From NCBI GenBank assembly GCA_026419785.1, contig JAODTK010005519.1, positions 62,001-126,000 on the forward strand: a DNA stretch of 64,000 nt, in the 5' to 3' direction. Shown here piece after piece: positions 59,201-64,000 of the stretch; positions within the stretch are counted from its first letter, which is position 1; every line of letters begins with the position of its first letter. A program made the position numbers and the translations under genes. The DNA is from Sclerodactyla briareus. Taxonomy: Eukaryota > Echinodermata > Holothuroidea > Dendrochirotida > Sclerodactylidae. A model generated the notes under the pieces. That model saw only the letters and a list, made by a program, of their open reading frames with translations, searched no databases and was not told the DNA's origin.

Positions 59201-62200
59201 TCTCATTATTTCGATTGTTAATGATAATCTTGGTAGAATTGAATCATGGTGAAACGTCAAGACAACTGCTCTTTCTTATCAAAATGATACGGTTCGTCAG
59301 ATGTCCCTATAGAAAGAAAAATGTCGTGTATAAGCGGTTCTCCTGATAGAACCAAAAACCACAGTCCGGTAGGGGGATCGACAGATCGTATACCACGCAA
59401 TGTTCAGCGTTAGATGTTATACTTGGAATACTCACCTCAAGTTGAATAGTATCGACAGCAGTAGTGGCAGCATCGTTGCTCCCATAGGTGGTATTGATGG
59501 TAGTGGCCATTCTTCCATCATAGAATCGGTGATCTTTAGACAGAGAAACCGTCAACAAAATTCGTATGTCTGAGCAAAGGCAGGAATGGGTCGCCGAAAT
59601 CGTGCAGGTCACAAATTTATCAGAGCAGTGTATTTCATTTCTGATGACAGTAATGTTTTTGCAGTGTTTACATATTTAATTTGAGCCAGGTGATTCAAGG
59701 TCTGCGCAATATTTTCTAGTCAATCAATCAATCAATCAATCAATTTACAGCACTCTAAGAGTTGACCAAACGAGGAAGTTTGTCTTATATGATATGATGA
59801 TGTTTTAGGTTCTTGGTCGGGTGAACTATATTAAAGGCCAGTAGTCATGTAAAAGATTTAATGGGTTTTGGAACCTTAGAAATGTCCCTTCAGAAACAGC
59901 AGGGGTCGGTTGATTTATCGATATGGAACATATTTCATGTTTCGAGCAAACCTTCCCTCTCTCTGAATCATCAATATTTTCTGGCTAAAATAGCCAGAAC
60001 GCCAGCTCAGGTAGCTGCCCGATAGAAAAAGATTCTTGGTTTGCATTTACGCTACAAACTTTTCTCTAGCATAAACTCAATTTGATACATTCAGCGTTCT
60101 AGTCAGCTAGTGGTAAGAACAAAATTGCTACAACAGTGACTTCTAAGTAAAATGTGACGCCCGGGTGTATATTTCATGCCCCATTCATTTGGCCACTGTA
60201 ATATGAGTATTAGATATTACCCTCACTAGGTTTTACGATTTTGCAGAAACAGTTATTTGTGATGTAAATCGGAGAAATGAGGAAGCACCAGTCATGTATG
60301 AAACTTACCTCAGAAACGAAGGCGAATGCCGTAGCCGCTGCTGCTATTTGTATAATGATGACTATCACAAGTAACGAGAAATACTGAGAAGAGAAATGAG
60401 ATGAATAAATTATCGACTGCTTTTGGCAATTCCTAATACGAATTAACAGGAATATTCCTCTCCAAAATATATAGAAAGTGATCGAATTCATACGTCATGG
60501 TGATGTAATGAATTAGGTCAAAGTGATGTGAAACGGGCTCGTCGGAAGGTATTGAAAAGTTGTACGGTATCACGCACAAGTTACCATGGAAGCGGAGCGC
60601 CATTTGGGTTGGCGCGGAGCGGACCTGAACATTTTCGGTTTTGCTAACCCCCCAGATCGCCGTTAATGGCACTTCCCGAGCTTGAAAGTGATCAACTAGC
60701 TATTCCCAAAAAGGTTTTTTTTCATAGCATCCACATTTAGGAAAATGTTGTGTCATCATCTCTTTGTGGGTATTGCCTTTCACCGCAGTGAGTCTCATGT
60801 CAGATAATCCACCATAGGTTGACGCGGAGCGCGCGAGAAAATTTGTGATTTTTATACACGTCAGATCAACGTGGCCACAGTGTCCCTCCCCCTCCCCCCC
60901 CCCCCCACACTCGAATGCGCACCTGGGAAAAATTTGATCGGCGTCTTTGAAAACATGAAAAGCATATGAAAAAGGATGAGCACTAAGCAAAAGAAAAAGA
61001 AGAAATTTAAGTTTTTTTACTGGACATCTGCGTATTTCCCAAAGCCCATGTCAAAGGGCAGAGGCCTCGTTGGGTGTTCAAGGGGGCACAACCTTGGAGC
61101 TCCCTCGAAGCTTTTGGGATTTGAAAAATGAAATCTTAAAGATGATCCTCAACTCCCAACCACACAAGCCATAACTCAAATTGAAGCTTATCCTTTCCTC
61201 TTTCAATAAACCCTGGGGGGTGGTTGGTTGTCGAGTTTCTGATAGGGAAGCTGTGCGGAGCTCACTGTATTATTAATTCAAAACCGCAATCTCTCCCTGT
61301 GGTTCAGGAAGCTCGATGCGCAGCCCCCCCCCCCCCCTCCATGATGATTATCGTCCCCAGTTACAACTTGAGAATTGTTGAATGAATCATGCCGGATATG
61401 TGTGTTTTTATTGATTCAAACTGTATTTTCCCACTGCCCTATACCCCATCTCTTTTCTCTTCTCTCCTCCTCCTCATCTTTTTTCAGCTGACAAGTGGAA
61501 GGTATATACCGTTCTACCGTAGCGGTTCCGACGGGCCTGATGTGGAAAGTGCCGAAGTGTATCTCGTACAGCTCACTGTCGAAGGTACGTAGGAACCCAT
61601 GCCAGCTATGACAAGGGTTCATACATGCTAGCCATGAGGAGACCACAGATTAAAACAAATTCATCCGCGAAGGATAAAACCATTGGAATTCCCAGACCGA
61701 CAGCCTAAATTGATTAGTAACGTAGGTGGTGATAGCCATCAAAACCTGTATTTTTACATGTCAGCCAGCAATGAACGAAACACAGACTTGTTCTGAGACT
61801 ATTCAATATGGAGAAAATACGAAGGTAAGCGCAGTGCTTTCTACTCATCGGTATTATGTTTCATGAATAGGATTGTCGAATTGCGATTCGTGTGAACGTT
61901 TGTTTTTGTGCCCCGGCTGTCTACGTGTTGCTTCTACGATACGAGGGGAAATGCCCCCTAAGCGACGTGAGCATCTCCTCCACGGAACATACGGAAACTG
62001 ACGAACCTCCTTATAACCTGATAACGTTTAACTACACATAAGACATACATATGTTTCATCAGTGTATTAGGCTTTCCGTTTTTTCAACCATCTGTTCACA
62101 AGAATAGTAGGCAGATGAAGGAATTGGAATTGGAATTTACTGCATTAATATGCGACGATCACACCATCTGCCTTTAATGTGCTTCTGGTGACACGACGCG

Positions 62201-62401
62201 GTGACCTTACCGTTTTCAGCAGACACGGTGCTTCCTTCATAGTTCCCCAGCACCCCAAGAAACTGAAGCAAAGAGGAAGACTCCGACCGACACGAGGAGT
62301 GACGTTATCACCACCACTCGTCGTTTGATGAAGAGGTCTTGGTACTCTTTAGCAAAGTACAGGATCCATGACCCTATCGACATGAAGACACAGCCGACTG
62401 C
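56223..62401 (-). CDS. Tetraspanin gene, 5'-incomplete, two frame breaks
   Basis: Five minus-strand exons with GT/AG borders together read as a tetraspanin, a four-pass membrane protein that organises membrane microdomains. Order from the right: end of TM1, small loop and TM2 (62211-62401); TM3 (60309-60383); start of the large extracellular loop (59436-59533); loop end with TM4 (58247-58330); last TM4 residues and cytoplasmic tail (56223-56291). All borders appear phase 0. The LGCWGTMKEAPCLL box after TM2 is diagnostic. The start-codon exon is not in the window as far as I can see. The exon with the loop CCG motif, expected between 58331 and 59435, was not found. The first and third exons are 191 and 98 bases, each one short of the expected multiple of three, so the frame breaks twice. 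It could be a decaying paralogue or a good gene with sequence errors. Confidence 0.8.
58247..58330 (-). CDS. Tetraspanin exon: end of large loop and TM4
   Basis: 84 bases between a CTGTCTCCTCCAG acceptor and a GTAAGT donor, phase 0 on both sides. It reads GCVEESLDFVEHYFFV then LGGVCLGLLVIE. The GC at the start is the conserved cysteine near the end of the large loop, and the hydrophobic part is TM4 ending in the conserved acidic residue. 84 bases is the length I recall for this exon in the family. Confidence 0.85.
59436..59533 (-). CDS. Tetraspanin exon: start of large extracellular loop
   Basis: 98 bases between CTGTCTAAAG and a GTGAGT donor. The frame that ends in phase 0 reads HRFYDGRMATTINTTYGSND then AATTAVDTIQLE. 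The pattern of a long helix, N-glycosylation site (NTT), then a DxIQ-type end just before the CCG exon is typical. The preceding exon ends in phase 0, but this exon needs one more base at its start (99 would fit). One G missing next to AAAG would explain it. Confidence 0.7.
59722..59751. repeat. (AATC)n short microsatellite
   Basis: About 30 bp of CAAT tetranucleotides inside a tetraspanin intron, followed by TTTACAGCACTCTAAG. Confidence 0.8.
60309..60383 (-). CDS. Tetraspanin exon: TM3
   Basis: 75 bases between a TTCTCTTCTCAG acceptor and a GTAAGT donor, phase 0. It reads YFSLLVIVIIIQIA then AAATAFAFVSE: a hydrophobic span with a polar Q at the usual position and an acidic end. It follows directly on the KT at the end of the preceding exon, giving the familiar CLLKT-YF junction. 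Confidence 0.85.
60586..60650 (+). repeat. GCGGAGC-type dispersed repeat, copy 2
   Basis: AGCGGAGCGCCATTTGGGTT then GGCGCGGAGCGGACCTGAAC and ATTTTCGGTTTTGC, matching 34474-34545 in order. It lies in the intron between TM2 and TM3 exons. Confidence 0.6.
60805..60860 (+). repeat. GCGGAGC-type dispersed repeat, copy 3
   Basis: AATCCACCATAGGTTGACGC then GGAGCGCGCGAGAAAATTTG and TGATTTTTA, in the same order as the other two copies and about 200 bp from copy 2. Confidence 0.6.
61488..61584 (+). CDS. Possible single exon on the opposite strand, product unknown
   Basis: A long pyrimidine tract ending TCTTTTTTCAG (to 61487) and a GTACGT donor (from 61585) bound 97 bases open only in the frame LTSGRYIPFYRSGSDGP then DVESAEVYLVQLTVEG. 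The splice signals are good and the composition is protein-like. I do not know the family and found no partner exons. It lies inside the intron between the tetraspanin TM2 and TM3 exons, on the other strand. It could be an exon of an overlapping gene, a pseudo-exon or chance. Confidence 0.35.
62211..62401 (-). CDS. Tetraspanin exon: TM1 end, small loop, TM2 (frame break)
   Basis: 191 bases between a TTTCTCTAG acceptor and a GTAAGG donor. The first frame gives AVGCVFMSIGSWIL, then YFAKEYQDLFIKRR and VVVITSLLVSVGVFLFAS. The next frame gives FLGCWGTMKEAPCLLKT to the donor. The change of frame falls near 62259-62268 and equals one missing base (192 would fit). The second part carries the GCxGxxxExxCLL box that defines the family. 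A stretch just before the break resembles a splice acceptor (CTTTGCTTCAG). Using it would split TM2 and is less likely. Confidence 0.75.
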
Positions 62402-62511
62402 CTAGAGAAAGGAGAAACAGAACAACAGAAATCATTAACGGGATGCCTAAACTGAGCAGCATCACACTCCACCACTATTTCAGCAATGAACACTCATCAG
62501 CCAAGTACATT

Positions 62512-62550
62512 TTATATATATATATTATATATATATATATATATATTAAT
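62512..62550. repeat. (TA)n microsatellite
   Basis: About 40 bp of TA dinucleotides. The ORF through it (62443-62730) reads Ile-Tyr repeats and is not a gene. Confidence 0.9.
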
Positions 62551-63019
62551 ATGGTAAGCTGCTCACCTGCCGGATTGCGTCAATTGCATATCATATCGTT
62601 TTCCTATTCTATCACAACCGCACTCTGCGTAATGCGTTGTATAGCAGATCGTTGGGAAAATTATGTTAGTGTCCTACAACCGCAGAGGCCGACGCGACGC
62701 GGCCTGAGGGAACTAGACGGCGAATATTAGCCTAGCTAAAAACTCAATAAGGGATCAATCTGCATCGCCATGAAAGCGCTCATTCACATGTGTCTCTAAC
62801 TTCTGACTAAGAGCATGAATAGTATTGCGAAAGGAAACATACGTTGTCCTGAAATTATTCAGCAACCCTGATTGCGAAGATTACAAGTATGTAATATGAT
62901 CGAGATGTGCGTGAAAGAAAGCCTCTGAAAAACGGTGTATGAGGATCTGGGTAATATCGCTAACCTCGACGCCATTGCATGTACACCTGGTCGTTACCCA
63001 TACGGGTTGCAACACATAC

Positions 63020-63395
63020 GCTCGAAAACACTGGCGCGCTCCAGATAGCGGTAGTGCTTTGATTGGAAGCCCGAGGACTTTTCCGCAGTGCTGTTGGACA
63101 AGACATGTCTCCTTAAATGTTCCACGCCACCCACGTTTAATGTGGGTAACCACTCGTGAATTGTAGCGAGCAACCGTATGTGGCATCTCTATTGGGAAGT
63201 CCCCAGGGGACACGTGAAGCGACGGCAACTGAAATGGTGAAGTCCGGATAGAACAAGCAGTAGGTAACCGGTACGTATTTTATAGTACGGTGCGACTAGT
63301 CACAATGTCAGAGATAATATATGTAAAGCGTTTTTTGCATGTCCTTCGACCTGGAAAAGTGATTTAAAAGAACGAGATATTAAAATATTTTTGTT
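63020..63395 (+). mobile_element. tRNA-derived SINE, copy 2
   Basis: It shares the body of the SINE at 2216-2602 in order: GCCCGAGGACTTTTCCGCAG, ACATGTCTCCTTAAATGTTC, CACGCCACCCACGT, GGGAAGTCCCCAGGGGACAC, TGTAAAGCGTTTTTTGCATG and GACCTGGAAAAGTG, then AAAGAACGAGATATTAAAAT. The tRNA-like head is poorly kept. The minus ORF 62881-63228 (115 codons) crosses it and is not a gene. Confidence 0.7.
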
Positions 63396-64000
63396 TTTAC
63401 CGACAGTACAGAAAACCATGACGGACTGTCCTATATAGTTAGAATACAGTGATCGTGATTTACACGCAGTTGATAACGCAACATGGGAATATATTCACAC
63501 TTCAGTCGAAGTATTTCAGAGAAGAAATATTGACGCTATGAAATATTTTGTAAGAGTGCAAAGAATAAATTAGATGCTTATCTGTTCCATGTTCTGAATA
63601 ATTACCAGTATTGATACGCATGAACATGTGTGCCTTTCAATGATCGTAATAACCAGCAGACATTAAACACCCGGAAAAGTATTAAACAGACTGATATAGG
63701 TGGAGTATAAGACAGTTGATATAGGATCATTGCGGTAAGAGCTGTCACCAATCCAAATGGACATGACGTCACACTGCACACCGCACATTAAGTGAGAGGG
63801 AGAGAGCGGTGCTTTCCTATATGCGGCTGTGGACGTGAGATGTTGATTAAAATGCAAAAATAGAAATAAGTCTGGGTAATATCGGAAATTGTCGGCAAAC
63901 GGGGAAAAGGAGCCATATCTTTGATTTATGGATGTGGGCCTCACATGCATCTGTGGATCGCAAATTACTACCATAAATAGTGAGTCATGAGTTTTTTTTT
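63396..64000. other. Unrecognised right edge
   Basis: The 103-codon minus ORF 63663-63974 has no recognised domain. No exon fitting a tetraspanin start (short N-terminus and TM1) was found between 62402 and the edge. Confidence 0.3.

Noticed and set aside
62541..62640. Possible first exon of the tetraspanin on the minus strand
   Set aside because: A GTGAGC donor is present but the upstream frames have no start with a hydrophobic TM1.

Overview
The window looks like nuclear DNA from a large, repeat-rich animal genome. It is AT-rich with very sparse coding potential. It shows multi-exon splicing with GT/AG borders, many microsatellites, tRNA-derived SINEs and decayed non-LTR (LINE) retrotransposons of several kinds. 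The LINE types, the frequent TAGGCCT-type words, the GCGCTATATAAG-type 3' tails ending in (TTA)n and the GCGGAGC-type dispersed repeats fit a marine deuterostome invertebrate (echinoderm, hemichordate or amphioxus). That placement is an inference from general pattern and could be wrong. There are no bacterial operons, CRISPR arrays or phage modules.

The only host gene I can name is a tetraspanin on the minus strand (about 56.2-62.4 kb). Five exons are visible, covering the end of TM1 to the stop codon. The first exon probably lies beyond the right edge, and the exon with the large-loop CCG motif was not found. Two of the five exons are one base short of a multiple of three, so the copy is either decaying or carries sequence errors. 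A possible plus-strand exon (61488-61584) sits inside one of its introns.

Layout: 0.2-1.05 kb, a possible inverted-repeat element. 2.2-3.8 kb, a minisatellite broken by a SINE and by a LINE that itself carries a 52-base copy of the minisatellite. 5.35-7.3 kb, a diverged tandem duplication with C runs, then a broken ORF resembling the DUF6589 family. 7.9-9.7 kb, a decayed endonuclease/RT LINE. 10-23 kb, mostly unrecognised sequence. 23.4-24.7 kb, AT microsatellites around a GIY-YIG-type (Penelope-like) remnant. 26.3-29.3 kb, another LINE split by an insertion of about 1 kb. 30.7-35.6 kb, diverged tandem families with periods of about 150 and 165 bp, the latter present in both orientations. 35.6-50 kb, unrecognised sequence with G runs, a LINE endpiece and diverged repeats. 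50.2-55.5 kb, LINE and RT fragments plus three tRNA-like SINE heads. 55.5-64 kb, the tetraspanin and a second copy of the first SINE.

The parts do not form a pathway. The retroelements are all broken and most likely inert. No convincing new biological system was found. The most informative oddities are the tetraspanin frame breaks, the minisatellite copy inside the LINE, and the number of poly(G)/poly(C) tracts.
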